Positions 1 to 11,995 of a DNA stretch of 64,000 nucleotides are shown piece by piece (position 1 is the first letter of the stretch; each line of letters begins with the position of its first letter). Below the pieces are notes generated by a model. That model had not been told where the DNA came from, searched no databases, and saw nothing but the letters and a program-made list of their open reading frames with translations. Source of the DNA: Morinoia aosen (lineage: Eukaryota > Arthropoda > Malacostraca > Amphipoda > Talitridae); contig CM059566.1 in assembly GCA_030386875.1 (NCBI GenBank), positions 35,748,068 to 35,812,067 of the forward strand, read 5' to 3'. A program made the translations under genes and the position numbers.

Positions 1-1393
1 GGTGACCCTGGTGGAAACTCAACCCTAAATTTATTATTATTATTAGCATCTCATGAAATACTGATAACATTTAAGTACCCACCCACTGAATGCCTTCAAT
101 TTTCGATAAGAAATGATATTGTGCTTCCAGACTCACCCATGTCTTCCATATCTGCGTGCCTAATGCTAGAGTATGTTTCTGTGTATCTGCATTTCTTAAG
201 ATGAACGCCTTGCGTATTTCCCTGTCTTGACTGTGAAGTCATTGGCCAGCAATTTTTAATCCGGCTTGTTGTTTGTTCATTGCCTGAATATGCCGTGTCT
301 AGTCAAATTTATTTGTGTAGGTGTTGGTTTTAAAGCTTATCAGGAATAGGGGAGTTAGAGTAGCAAATGACCTAATTTCTTTTTAAATTATGGCAAATCG
401 TACACAAGTAGTTCCGAGAAGAAATTTCTGGAATTTTTTCAATACCCATCAAGATCAATTGAGAAACTTTGTGCTGGTGTGAATCGACGCGTAAAAATTC
501 GAGTGTAGAATTACTTTTTGTGTTTAATGGAGCTCAATCAAATCTTTAATTATCCAGTTTATTTTTTGGTAGAAATAAACCGTTTGAGCAGCATGCTAAA
601 GGAAAAACGAAACGAAATTAGTGTATAGTGGAACAGCCCGTGAAGCAGTCATAGATCCTATAAACATAGTGCGGATGCGATTAGATTGCCTTAAGATGTA
701 TTAATTTCAGTATTCTATAAATGAATATACTCTCCAAATCGGCATCTCCTTTCTTTTCCCTCCTGAGATCCCTCGTAAAGGACGAGTTTATGGAAATGTT
801 TTTAAATGGAAATGTATGAAAACTAACATACAACGACAAACAACTTGACGTCAATGAAGTATGAAGGATTGAAAAGAATCTTGGCATCTAGTAGCACACG
901 TTTTAATGAAAATGTTGGTGAGGTATCGAATTAAAATTTTGAACATAATGAAGAGATTTGTAGTAAATATCGTTTATTAATTTGACTTTACAATTTATAA
1001 GTAAGTGGCATGTTCAATTCTGAAACTACTGTATATTTTTGGCAGGAAGTTGTGGAGTAACATGGAATAGGATATTAACAGGGAATAGTTAACAGTATCA
1101 TTACAGAATGCATTTAAGTGAACACTGAATTGTTGATACTGAGAGGTTGGAAAAAATTTCTGTTTCTTTTCCAGTCAATAAATCTGAAATGAATAAATCG
1201 TAGGCCAGAATTTCATTGAAAACATTTCAGGCAACACACCACGCTTCTGAGTCGCGCTAAGATACGACAATCACTATCATAAATGCGAATTTATTGAAAA
1301 TTTCACCTAACCTTGCCTGTTCTAACTTTTTAATTAATGTTAAGCAGAGGAATTCGGTAGCTATGATACTGCAAACTCTAATTACTGTAAGGA
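1..1393. other. AT-rich sequence, no gene seen
   Basis: Only short frames and no splice-bounded GC-rich block. No repeat structure recognised. Confidence 0.6.
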
Positions 1394-1722
1394 CGGACTA
1401 ACTTAGTAACTAACTTAGTAACTAACTGAGGAACTAACTGAGGGACTAACTGAGGAACTAACTGAGGAACTAACTGAGGAACTAACTGAGGAACTAACTG
1501 AGGAGCTAACTGAGGAACTAACTGAGGAACTAACTGAGGGACTAACTGAGGAACTAACTGAGGAACTGACTGAGGAACTGAATGAGGAACTAACTGAGGA
1601 ACTGACTGAGGAACTGAATGAGGAACTAACTGAGGAACTAACTGAGGAACTAACTGAGGAACTAACTGAGGAACTAACTGAGGAACTAACTGAGGAACTA
1701 ACTGAGGAACTAACTGAGGAAA
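1394..1722. repeat. Minisatellite, 12-bp unit (~27 copies)
   Basis: Unit GAACTAACTGAG with few variants (GGGACTAAC, GAACTGAATGAG). Confidence 0.95.
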
Positions 1723-1739
1723 GAACGAATAGAATTATT

Positions 1740-2335
1740 ATATGACGGGAACAGCTTGCCAGAGCATCAGGGTTTGATTTGACCCCGACTCAGCACCCTG
1801 ACCTGACCCTAGTCACTCGGGGTCATGACCTGACCCCCGGTCTCCGTGCGTGACCGCCAGTCGATGGACAATCGCCGGGGCTGCGTAGGACTAAAGCGCG
1901 ACGGTCGACTTGCGCAACAGGTCACGTGACTACGCGTTGTGAGTGGGGAGAGGGGGGAGGAGGTCCAGAAAAGGGGAGGGACCCCAGAAAACGAGGGAAG
2001 GGGGAAAGAGGGCCCAAAAAGTGGGAGAGGAAAAGGGTGATGGGGGCCAAGAAAAGGGGGGAGAGAGAGGGGATGATCCAGAGAGGGAGAGGGGCTCAAA
2101 GAAATAAGGGAGACAGGGGAAACGGAAATCCAAGGAAGAGGGGAAAGGCCCCAGAAAAAGCGAGTCTGGTTCATTTTATAAGAGAGAGGGTCACTGCTGC
2201 AACTCCAGTCACTGCTGCTGCTGCACTACTGCTGCAATTCACCCCAATTATGGTGCTACTGCTGCAATTCCAGTCAATAATGGCACTACTGCTGCAATTC
2301 CAGTCAATAATGGGGCCACTCTCCCTGTTTACCTG
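1740..2335. other. GC-rich purine block and short CTGCTG repeats
   Basis: 1760-1850 is rich in TGACC motifs on both strands. 1935-2165 is a purine-rich strand (GGGAGAGGGG). 2197-2312 repeats ACTGCTGCAATTCCAGTCAA about four times. Frames here are composition artefacts. Confidence 0.6.
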
Positions 2336-2667
2336 AGGCCTATCAGCTCACCTGACCTCAGTCTGCTCCGACCCTTGGAGTCGGGAGGTTGAGGGTGGGT
2401 GGCGTTCTCAAATTTTGCTCCACGAGAGGGAAAATTAAACGGTGGTTATTTCATGTATAGAACCGCAGGACTTATATTAATTTTTCGTATCTTAACCCCC
2501 GCAGTTGGGAGGAACGTCGCTGTCTACTCGTAGGGGCAATGAAAATTCTGCAACTTAGTTCAGGACGTACTGTGATGGAGTAAATGCAAAGCTTCTTTGA
2601 CTCATCACTCGAAAGGCTGGCAGTTGCTGAGTGTTGACCTTGTAATGCCGTCATTGCTGCAATTCCC

Positions 2668-3075
2668 AGCAAGTGACCATTCCCAAGACCCACCAATTCC
2701 CAGGACGTGACAATTCCCAGGACTTGACAGTTCTCAGGACTTAACAGTTCCCAGGACTTGACAGTTCCCAGGACTTGACAATTCCCAGGACGTGACAATT
2801 CCCAAGATTCACCAATTTTCAGGACTTGACAATTCCCAGGACTTGACAATTCCCAGGACTTGACAATTCCCAGGACGTGACAATTCCCAAGACTCACCAA
2901 TTCCCAGCACGTGACAATTCCCAAGACTCACCAATTCCCAGGACTTGACAATTCCCAAGACTTGACTATTCCCAGGACTTGACAATTCCCAGGAATTGAC
3001 AATTCCCAGGACGTGACAATTCCCAGGACGTGACAATTCCCAGAACTTGACAATTCCCAGGACAATTCCTAGGAC
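2668..3075. repeat. Minisatellite, 17-bp unit (~24 copies)
   Basis: Unit CAATTCCCAGGACTTGA alternating irregularly with the GGACGTGA variant. Confidence 0.95.
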
Positions 3076-3308
3076 GCAAGACAGGTCTTGCAACAGCACA
3101 TTCAGCAACCAACATGTTCTGATAGACCTCAGTTAGATATGTCCCAGCATTGTATCCCAGTTAGTAATATCCAGTTATTTTGTCTCTAAATAATTCTCCA
3201 GTTTGACTAACAACTCCCCAGTTAGCAATCCTCCAGTTTTTGTGCGTGGAAAAATGATTTTAACTCATATCGGAGGAAAATTATTTTTCTTTAACCGAAT
3301 GTCCATTA

Positions 3309-3452
3309 GGAATATAAAAACGAGGTACACTGCTCGTAGGTTAAGCATCGAGCCAAATCTCAACACATCTTCTGAGACAACTGGCCAAAGATGATACTAA
3401 ATAATGCTTTAACCTACGAGCAGTGTTCCTCGTTTTTAAATTCCTAATATTG
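3309..3452. mobile_element. Short foldback (MITE-like) element
   Basis: TTAGGAATATAAAAACGAGG and CTGCTCGTAGGTTAA at the left are mirrored by TTAACCTACGAGCAG and CTCGTTTTTAAATTCCTAA at the right, arms of about 40 bp with a 65-bp centre. No coding capacity. Confidence 0.7.
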
Positions 3453-3548
3453 AAGGAATGCACATTCCTGTCAGCGGGGATCATCGTAACCATAGTTAGC
3501 AATTACCACGAGTAGTTATTGCATCGCCTGACGCGAGTGTTTCTTTAG

Positions 3549-3895
3549 CTATAGGTAGTTAATATGAAACTATAGGTAGTTGATTTGAAACTATAGGTAG
3601 ATAATATGAAACCATAGGTATTTAATGAAACTATAGGTAGTTAATGAAACGAATATTAGGGAATATCGATAGAAAGTTGTTGTCGAGTTCATCCGTCGGA
3701 ATTACTTGCGACTGAAGTTTTTTAAAATTGTTTGTGATATCGTCCAGCCATATTTCTTGTTGCGTTTGTTACAACTCTACCTCATAATGATGCTATAACC
3801 TGCCTTATAATGATGCTTTCTTTATAAACCTGCCATATAATAATGCTAACTTTATGAACCTGCCTTATAATGATGCTTTCTTTATGCTAACATAT
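3549..3895. repeat. Two short tandem repeats (~22 and ~30 bp units)
   Basis: 3549-3650 repeats GAAACTATAGGTAGTTAAT about five times. 3786-3893 repeats TGCCTTATAATGATGCTTTC three to four times. Confidence 0.8.
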
Positions 3896-4280
3896 TGCAC
3901 TATCGTATTACCCTAATTCTGAAATAAACTTATGTGTTTCATAAGTTTATTTCAACTATAACCCTGTTTCGAACTCATAATTTCTTCCTGAATCGATGCA
4001 ACCCTTTCTGAAAGCGCTGCTAACTTCTTTTATAATTGAAATGCTTTCTAATGATGATACGTGTTTCATTACTAGTCTTTCTAATTGCGATGCTTACTGC
4101 TTTTATCTATACAACCCTCTCTGATTACCTCACTTATTACTCTTTTCATGATGGCCTAGTCTCGTGGGGCTACTCGTATCGTTACGACCCTATCAAAGGA
4201 TGATTTAAATTACCAATAATGAGTTTATAAAAATCTCATTATGGCACTACATACGTTTATTACGACACTAAATGATATAA

Positions 4281-4313
<33 letters not shown>
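4281..4313. repeat. (AAT)n microsatellite
   Basis: About eleven ATA/AAT triplets, uninterrupted. Confidence 0.9.
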
Positions 4314-4315
<2 letters not shown>

Positions 4316-4938
4316 CATGTAATTAAAATTATACTAGAAATTAACGTTCTTAAACTTGAGGACTATTCACGAATTAACCTTGGAGATGCAAAAAATTGTT
4401 TTCCTATTAATTGTTCACAAGAAGATAAATTTTGGTTCAGCTATTTATTGCCCGTACAAATTAAAAAAAACGCAAACTTTGCGAACGTTTACGCTCATGG
4501 AGGTTTATTTGGAAAGACTCCTTCACTTCGCAGAGTATTTGTGAGCCTCTGGAATTTTCTGAAGTCTTTGGAAAAATGCTTATTGTACGATAGTATAGTT
4601 CCAAGTGTGGCTGAATAATTGTACAAACATTTCTATCTCAATCACTGATGGTAATTTGAAGCAATGAACGAAAACACGGCCTCAAAAATGTGACCAAACA
4701 AGTTATTTTTCCTGTACCCAGAAAAGAAGGCGACCAAGAAGAAGCAGTGAAAGCCAACTGTGAAATACGGGTGGAAAATAAAAACCTTTGGATTGCAAAG
4801 CGCACGAATTTTCCAGCTATCATTTCTGAGTGCCAATTAACATATTTTGAAGGTTGTTCGGATTTTGGTCAATTAAATTTAACCATCAGCAAGATACAGC
4901 GTGGAATTTTGAAATCTCTTTTTCCCATGTCTAGAGTT

Positions 4939-5165
4939 TTAACACTTTGACTGCGGCAGGTAAAACTGAACTTCAATACACAACTCAAATTTAAAGACAA
5001 TTGTAATAGGCAAAGTTGAAAATAGCGAACATGAACTGGGTCGCGCCTTCACTTAGCTTTAATTAAGTATTTATGATAATTGAGTGTGTGAATACTGGTT
5101 GGTCAGCAGCATTATGAAAATCCCCTCCGTGGCCACCGGTAGCGCACGTCGTAGTCAAACTGTGA
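4939..5165. mobile_element. piggyBac-like MITE, copy 1
   Basis: Begins TTAACACTTTGACTGCGG and ends in a decayed inverted copy (GTAGTCAAACTGTGAA). The interior matches the copy at 31196-31424 in inverted orientation, including the CCACCGGT core and the GAAGGCGCGA-type block. Confidence 0.65.
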
Positions 5166-5344
5166 AGTGCCAAATGATGGACAGTGACTTGGGTTAGTGT
5201 CAATGAGAGTGTCTCCAGTAGTACAGGATAAAGTCAGCACTCACCGTGCCTGCTGGCACACTTCAAGAAGATGATGGTAGATTTCCAGGGAATTAAAGGG
5301 GGAAATATGTGATCCCTAGCTTAGGGTTAGGTAAGCCTAAGTTG

Positions 5345-5465
5345 AATGGAATATTTCTTTATTTGTTTCGTTACGGACCGTCTTTTTTGTGGTTCACAGC
5401 TGCCCAGTTTTTCAGCCCCCTCTACTTTCTTTAGCAACTTATATCTTAGGAATTTCTGGAGTTGA
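5345..5465 (-). repeat. Dispersed repeat family B, fragment
   Basis: Shares TTACGGACC, the GTTCAC...CAGTTTTTCAG block and CTACTTTCTT with the copies at 18345 and 57085. Confidence 0.5.
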
Positions 5466-5514
5466 ACTACCCCACGCGTTATTTTTTAATTAGAGTGCAA
5501 TCTAATGATAATAG

Positions 5515-5915
5515 GGTAAATGTGTAGCGTTGGTCAGTAATCGATTTTCTAGTTTTTGGTGTCTAATCGTAGTTAATTAGATCGAAATAAACAAGTTTTC
5601 ATCTATGCACTTTCCGTCGGAAATGAATACTTTACGAGTTATAGCGGTAAATTAGTTTCCGCAACTCCAGTGTTTGAAGCGGAAAGGAATTCATCGATCC
5701 CGTGGTGTGGCAACACTGCAATGAAATCTCGGTTCCAGCGCAATCGTCATCAAAGACGAAACCAAACCTAGCGCCATAACTCGTTAAATACTCATTTCCG
5801 ACGGAAAGTGCATAAAAGATAAATTGTTTATTTAGATCTAATTACCTAATTCTAGGCACCGAAAATGGGAAAATCGATTACTGACCAACGCTACACATTT
5901 ACCGAAAATAGCACT
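5515..5915. mobile_element. Foldback element with ~130-bp arms
   Basis: AATGTGTAGCGTTGGTCAGT and ATCGATTTTC at the left are mirrored near 5865-5905. Inner arms (GCACTTTCCGTCGGAAATGA) also pair. The core contains CAACTCCAGTGTTTGAAGCG. Confidence 0.75.
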
Positions 5916-5954
5916 GTGAAATTGAATTTGGAACACATTTTATTGCATAAAATT

Positions 5955-6505
5955 TTCGGTAAATCTGAAGGACATGTCAGTTATCGATTTCGTAAATTTG
6001 AATGCCTAAGCATAGTTAATTAGATCGAAATAAACAAGTTTTCTTCTATGCACTTTCCGTCACAAATGAGTATTTTATTAGTTATAGCGGTAAATGACTT
6101 ACCGCAACTCCAGTGTTTGAAGCGGCAAGTTATTCAAGGAGCACGTCGGACAGCAACACTGCAAAGCGCACTCGCTTCCAGCGCGATCGTCATCATACAC
6201 GAAACCAAACCTACCGCTATACCTCGTTAAATACTCATTTGACAAAATAAGTGTATAGAAGAAAAGTTGTTTATTTCGATGTCATTACCATGATTCAAGC
6301 AACAAAATTTCGATAATCGATGAGTAGCTGTTTATTCGAGCGCATTCGTCATCAGAGACGAAGCTAAACCTACCGCTATAAATCGTAAAATACTCATTTG
6401 AGACGGAAAGTGCATAGAAGGAAACTTGTTTATTTTGATTCAATTACTTAGGTTCAGGCACCAAAAAGTGGAAAATCGATAACTGACATATCCTTCAGAT
6501 TTACC
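5955..6505. mobile_element. Second, diverged foldback of the same family
   Basis: Ends read GGTAAATCTGAAGGACATGT and its inverse. Interior blocks (GCACTTTCCGTC, CAACTCCAGTGTTTGAAGCG) match the element at 5515. 6230-6370 holds an additional partial copy of the right arm. Confidence 0.7.
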
Positions 6506-7094
6506 AAATTTTCTGATTTGCATCTTCATTTTTCAAAAAAAAAGAAACATCATGTTCGTTAGTACATTATAAGATCTGAACATTTGTTGAATTTTGAAGG
6601 GTCAATATGTGGTTTAATCCGTTTACGGAAATTAAGAATTCCGTTCCCGAGAATCTATAAAGGAACACATTTAAAAATGTTTTAGCCTACATGAATGAGA
6701 TTCTGCTCGCTGATGCGTTATTCTCGAGTTATTCAATTTTTGAATTGTATTGTTCCATATCAGTCCCAGTCATTCAAACATCAGAAGCCGTTGCGCGCTT
6801 GAGCTGTTAGAGTACGTATGGGTACTTCGTAATTTATTATTAGCCGACCTCGCGGAGCCTGAACCCACTTCTAGGATCTTTTAGTTAATAACACAATATA
6901 GGTTATCACCCATAAATATTAGCGAGACTGGGGTAATGGATACTTAAATCTAGAGTATTAACTCCTACGGTTTTGCTAATGTTCACCGAGCCAGCCAGTT
7001 AGTTGCATCATCGTTTGATAGTCCCCGAACGTAACGGTTTCTGCTGTTCGTACTGTAACTGCAATGCAAGTGTTATTTTGTTATTCACTTGCCC

Positions 7095-7137
7095 GGTGTT
7101 ATTCATGCAAGTGTTATTCACTTGCATGAATAACACC
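7095..7137. other. Perfect 19-bp hairpin
   Basis: GGTGTTATTCATGCAAGTG, a 5-nt loop TTATT, then its exact reverse complement. It sits 24 bp left of the TIR transposon copy 1. Confidence 0.9.
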
Positions 7138-7739
7138 GTGCGCAACAAACGCTTTCAAACTAGGGTAATTCATCAAATATCGAACTGAACTGATTATCGA
7201 ACAACTTTGGAAATATGCGCGTAATAAATTTAGTAAGCATCCAAACTTGCTCAGTGCCAGGGATCTTACATCTAAAACTCCTATTTTAGTGATAAAAACT
7301 CATTTCTGTGAGCTGCAAACTGCTACCAGCTGTTGCGAACGCATTTTCTGTACGACCCTTACAAATTGGTCGAATTTTTTCACTCGAAAAATCTTACGCA
7401 CCTCGGGAAAATTGCGACGGTTTAATTGTTCTTGGGTCACCGTCAACCTCCCGTCATAACTAGAGAGTAGTGTTGTCATATGATGTTCTGTTACTGTATT
7501 TTTTTCTTTTCCGCCAAAAACTTGATAATTATTCCATGTTCTACATTCAGTTCCTTTTTCATGTCAGTATTAAATACTGAACAAAGGTGTTCGAATCAAA
7601 ATTCCTTAAAAATCATGAATTTATGCCTCGAACAAAGCTTTTCGATTCTTAATTCTTTTAAATAACTGAATCGATCTATTGAACGCCTGTTTTATTTCAT
7701 TAAAATATTGTATTAACGCTTGATAATAACATTGAATAG

Positions 7740-8105
7740 TTGAAGATGGGAATTCTGGTGAGGGGCTATCAATCATCTGCTGGTGTTCCAAAGCCCTCAA
7801 GATCATCAATGATTCGTCTGGCTACATTTACTGATGATCAATCCCTTGCCAAGAAAATTGATGCAAGCATCAATAATAATTCATTGACGAGTGCTTTACA
7901 CTCTACTCCAAAAAAGGTCACACAGGTTGATGATCACAAGGATGGTTCAACAAACACTGCAAATGAAACATCGACATCATATTCAAATTTTGATAACTCT
8001 CCATTCAAATGCATCTTGAAAATAAGTAATGAGACAGTTATTTCAAACAAACAAACAAAACAAACATCGGCATCTTTGGGATGCTTTATTTCCAATCAAG
8101 CCTGA
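7740..8105 (+). pseudogene. Open frame inside transposon copy 1, conserved in copy 2
   Basis: About 80 residues (MIRLATFTDDQSLAKK..., SALHSTPKKVTQVDD, NFDNSPFKC) remain open with conservative changes in both inverted copies (partner at 9969-10328, minus strand). The last part runs into the SINE tail. No family recognised. It may be the remnant of an element-encoded protein or just a young copy. Confidence 0.35.
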
Positions 8106-8370
8106 TACAAATGATCTTAAGCATTGGTTTTTCAAATGTCTTATAACTAACACTATATATAGGACACCATGACGGTTCCCCCGTAAAGCCGGTACCCATT
8201 TCCGACACCTGGGTCGAGTGGGGTATTGTGCTTGAGCTTTCCCTTATACCCAACGGGGAAAATCGCAGCGCCAGCGCCGGGATACGAACCCGCGACTCCA
8301 ACATACAAGTCCGATCCCTTAACCGATGTGCCACCGCGAGCACTTCCAAGAAAATCCAGTGCACCAAAGA
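8045..8370 (-). mobile_element. tRNA-derived SINE inside transposon copy 1
   Basis: On the minus strand a B box GGTTCGTATCC (8290-8280) and an A-box-like TGGCACATCGG (8333-8323) are correctly ordered. The unit ends in a (TTTG)n tail. Same insertion as in copy 2, so it predates the duplication. Confidence 0.7.
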
Positions 8371-9159
8371 AAAAAAGAATGAAAGAAAAACGTTTATTTT
8401 CCAAGTGGCCACATGAGGTGTACAAATAGATAGACCATACGAGGCATATTAATGGACAAAATATACGAGGCGTACTAATAGACAAACCATACGTGGCGTG
8501 CTAATAGTCTAACAAAAGTTCCATACGAAGAGAACTAATTGACAAACCATCCTGTTCGAATCAAAATTCTTGTTCGATTCCTGTTCGATATTGATGAAAT
8601 TATGTTACTAAAGAATTCGATTTTTAGAACAATAAATACATTTCAATAATCTACGTTGTCTTTCAAGCGACATCACAGAACAAGAAAGCAACTGTTCAAG
8701 AATAACCTTGAGGCCCGCAAGAGTTATTCAGAGCAAAAGTTACCGATTTATGAAGGTTGTTTCTAGACACACGTGATTTCTGTTCGATATTTGATGAATT
8801 ACCCTAGCACAATCGTCGTCATACTAATCTTTGATACACCCAAACAGGGTCGGAGAACAAACGCCGCAGACACCTTCTACGATGGCCGCCATATTGAAAC
8901 ATGTTTCTGTCAACAACCTGAACAGTATAAAAGTTAATAACTCGAAAATAACGCATCAGCGAGCAGAATGTTATTCACGTAAAACGTTTTTAAACGTGTT
9001 CCTTGAGTGATTTTTGGGAACGGAATTTTTAATTTCTGTGAACGGATTAACCTGCATGTTGACCTTTTGAAGTGTCGCTAGTCAGCATAGTCTGAGCCTT
9101 CTCGCTGGATAACCGTAATCATTTAATGATTCAGAATTGCACCGTAATTATTATTATAT

Positions 9160-10963
9160 AGGGTAATTCATCAAATATCGAACAGAAACCACGTGTGTCT
9201 AGAAACAACCTTCATAAATAGGTAACTTTTGCTCTGAATAACTGTTGCGGGCCTCAAAATTATACTTGAACAGTTGCTTTCTTGTTCTGTGATGTCGCTT
9301 TAAAGACAACGTAGATTGTTGGAATTTATTTATTATACTAAAAATTGAATTTTTTAATAACATAATTTTATCAATATCAAACATGAATCGAACAAGAATT
9401 TTGATCGGAACAGGATGGTTTGTCAATTAGTTCTCCTCGTATGGAACTTTTGTGAGAGTATTAGCACGCCACGTATGGTTTGTCTATTAGTACGCCTCGT
9501 ATATTTTGTCCATTATTATGCCTCGTATGGTCAATCTATTTGTACACCTCTGATAGTTTATCTATTAGCACACCTCGTATAGTTTGTCAATTATTATGCC
9601 TTGTATGGCTTTTCTATATGTACACCTCTGATGGTTTGTCAATTAGTACTTCTCGTATGGAGTTTTTGTTTTAGGACGTCCTATATTAAGAAACTTTTCA
9701 AAACCCAATATGTTGACATGTATCTCATGTGGCCACTTGGAAAATAAACGTTTTTCTTTCTTTTTTTTTTTCTTTGGTGCACTGGATTTTCTTGGAAGTG
9801 CTCGTGGTGGCACAGCAGTTAAGGGATCGGACTTGTATGTAGGAGTCGCGGGTTCGTATCCCGGCGCTGGCGCTGCGATTTTCCCTGTTGGGTTTAATGG
9901 AAAGCTCAAGCACAATACCCCACTCAACCCAGGTGTCGGAAATGGGTACCGGCTTTACGGGGGAACCGTCATGGTGTCCTATGTATAGTGTTAGTTATAA
10001 GACATTTGAAAAACCAATGCTTAAGATCATTTGTATCAGGCTGATTGGAAATAAAGCATCCCAAAGATGCCGATGTTTGTTTTGTTTGTTTGTTTGAAAT
10101 AACTGTCTCATTACATATTTTCAGGAAGCATTTGAATGGAGAGTTATCAAAATTTGAATATGATGATGTTTCATTTGCAGTGCTTGTTGAACCATCATTG
10201 TGATCATCAACCTGTGTGACCTTTTTTGGAGTAGAGTGTAGAGCACTCGTCAATGAATTATTATTGATGCTTGCATCAGTTTTCTTGGCAAGGGATTGAT
10301 CATCAGTAAATGTAGCCAGACGAATCATTGATGATCTTGAGGGCCTTGGAACACCAGCAGCTGATTGGTCGCCATCTTCAACTATTCAATGTTATTATCG
10401 AGCGTTAATACAATATTTTAAGGAAATGAAACAGGCATTCAATAGATCGATTCAGTTATTTAAAAGAATCAAGAATCAAAAAGCCTTGTTCGAGGCATAA
10501 ATTCATGATTTTTAAGGAATTTTGATTCAAACACCTTTGTTCAGTATTTAATACTGACATGAAATAGGAACTGAATGTCGAACATGGAATAATTATCATG
10601 TTTTTATCGGAAAAGAAAAAAATACAGCAACAGAACATCATTTGGCAACACTACTCTCTAGTTATGACGGGAGGTTGACGTTGGCACAACAACAGTTAAA
10701 CCATCGCAATTTTCCCAAGGTGCGTAAGATTTTTCAAGTGAAAAAATATGACCAATTTGTAAGGGTCGTACAGAAAATGTGTTCGTAACACCTGGTAGCA
10801 GTTTGCAGCTCACAGAAATGAGTTCTTATCACTAAAATAGGAGTTTTAGATGTAAGATCCCTGGCACTGTGCAAGTTTGGATGCTCACGAAATTTATTAC
10901 GCGCATATTTTCAAAGTTGTTCGATAATCAGTTCAGTTCGATATTTGATGAATTACCCTAATA
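9160..10963 (-). mobile_element. TIR DNA transposon, copy 2, inverted relative to copy 1
   Basis: Same ends and same internal order as copy 1 but reversed, with roughly 5% visible divergence. The CTCGTATGGTTTGTCTATTA tandem repeat at 9430-9660 is longer than in copy 1. The two copies form a 1.6-kb-arm palindrome around a 350-bp spacer. Confidence 0.78.
9795..10096 (+). mobile_element. tRNA-derived SINE inside transposon copy 2
   Basis: A box TGGCACAGCAG (9808-9818) fits the pol III consensus; B box GGTTCGTATCC is at 9851-9861. An unrelated body and a (TTTG)n tail (10079-10096) follow. The GGACTTGTATGTAGGAGTC loop region resembles a tRNA anticodon arm, but no intact cloverleaf is claimed. Confidence 0.75.
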
Positions 10964-10965
10964 AC

Positions 10966-11733
10966 AATAGTGACTGTTTCAGCTGAAATGTTACTGTTTT
11001 AGCTGATATGGGACTGTTTTAGCTGAAATGTGTCTGTTTCAACTGAAATGTGACAGTTTCAGCTGTAATGTGACTGTTTCAGCTGTAATGTCACTGTTTC
11101 AGCTGTAATGTCACTGTTTCAGCTGTAATGTGACTGTTTCAGCTGTAATGTGACTGTTTCAGCTGTAATGTGACTGTTTCAGCTGTAATGTGACTGTTTC
11201 AGCTGTAATGTGACTGTTTCAGCTGTAATGTGACTGTTTCAGCTGTAATGTGACTGTTTCAGCTGTAATGTGACTGTTTCAGCTGTAATGTGACTGTTTC
11301 AGCTGTAATGTGACTGTTTCAGCTGTAATGTGACTGTTTCAGCTGTAATGTGACTGTTTCAGCTGTAATGTGACTGTTTCAGCTGTAATGCGACTGTTTC
11401 AGCTGTAATGCGACTGTCTCAGCTGTAATGCGACTTTATCAGCTGTAATGCGACTTTATCAGCTGTAATGCGACTGTCTCAGCTGTAATGCGACTGTCTC
11501 AGCTGTAATGCGACTGTCTCAGCTGTAATGCGACTTTCTCAGCTGTAATGCGACTGTTTCAGCTGTAATGTGACTGTTTCAGCTGTAATGTGACTGTTTC
11601 AGCTGTAATGTAACTGTTTCAGCTGTAATGTGACTGTTTCAGCTGTAATGTGACTGTTTCAGCTGTAATGTGACTGTCTCGGCTGTCATGTGACTGTCTC
11701 AGCTGTCATGTGACTGTCTCAGCTGTCATGTGA
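10966..11733. repeat. Satellite-like array, 20-bp unit (~38 copies)
   Basis: Unit TGACTGTTTCAGCTGTAATG; a central block (11390-11560) carries CGACTGTCTC variants. Each unit contains CAGCTG, an E-box-type palindrome. Confidence 0.97.
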
Positions 11734-11995
11734 CAGCTGCTGCCGCTGGGCGAATAACAAAAGCGTTAAAACGCACCAGAAATGCTGCTGCAAAAATGCC
11801 TTCAAGTCTGTTATTATTGACCGCAAGCCCATCAAGTGCATCCATCAAGTGCGTCCATCAATTACAGCCCATTAGTTAATTGAGGTCGCTGGTGAATCCT
11901 CGAATTTCTCCGAAATTCCTGCGTAAGTAATGCTGGTGATGGCTGGGCTGCTTACGTGCGGCGTGTTGCGGTACCTTCCTTTGTTGTCTGTCACT

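Larger units (their letters stand above)
7161..8812 (+). mobile_element. TIR DNA transposon, copy 1 (non-autonomous or decayed)
   Basis: Ends are GGGTAATTCATCAAATATCG and its inverse, each flanked by TA, as in Tc1/mariner-type insertions. The interior has no recognisable transposase. A frame at about 7800-8040 (MIRLATFTDDQSLAKKIDAS start) is kept in both copies. A tRNA-derived SINE and a short ATACGAGGC-type repeat lie in the right half. Confidence 0.75.
6597..9075. mobile_element. Foldback element (family F) split by a nested transposon
   Basis: The left arm (6597-6740) and right arm (8935-9075) are inverted copies sharing GCTCGCTGATGCGTTATT, the GGAACACATTT block and the GTTTACGGAAATTAA-type block. 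The same family occurs intact at 62041-62730. The TIR transposon at 7161-8812 lies between the arms. Confidence 0.65.

Noticed and set aside
1394..3075. Possible CRISPR-like arrays
   Set aside because: All are head-to-tail repeats without unique spacers, in eukaryotic DNA.
4690..4950. 86-codon frame beginning MTKQVIFPVPRKEGDQEE
   Set aside because: The last part runs into a MITE, and no splice sites or homologous motif support it.
9795..9870. A functional tRNA gene
   Set aside because: A and B boxes are present but the acceptor stem does not pair and the unit continues into a SINE body with a (TTTG)n tail.
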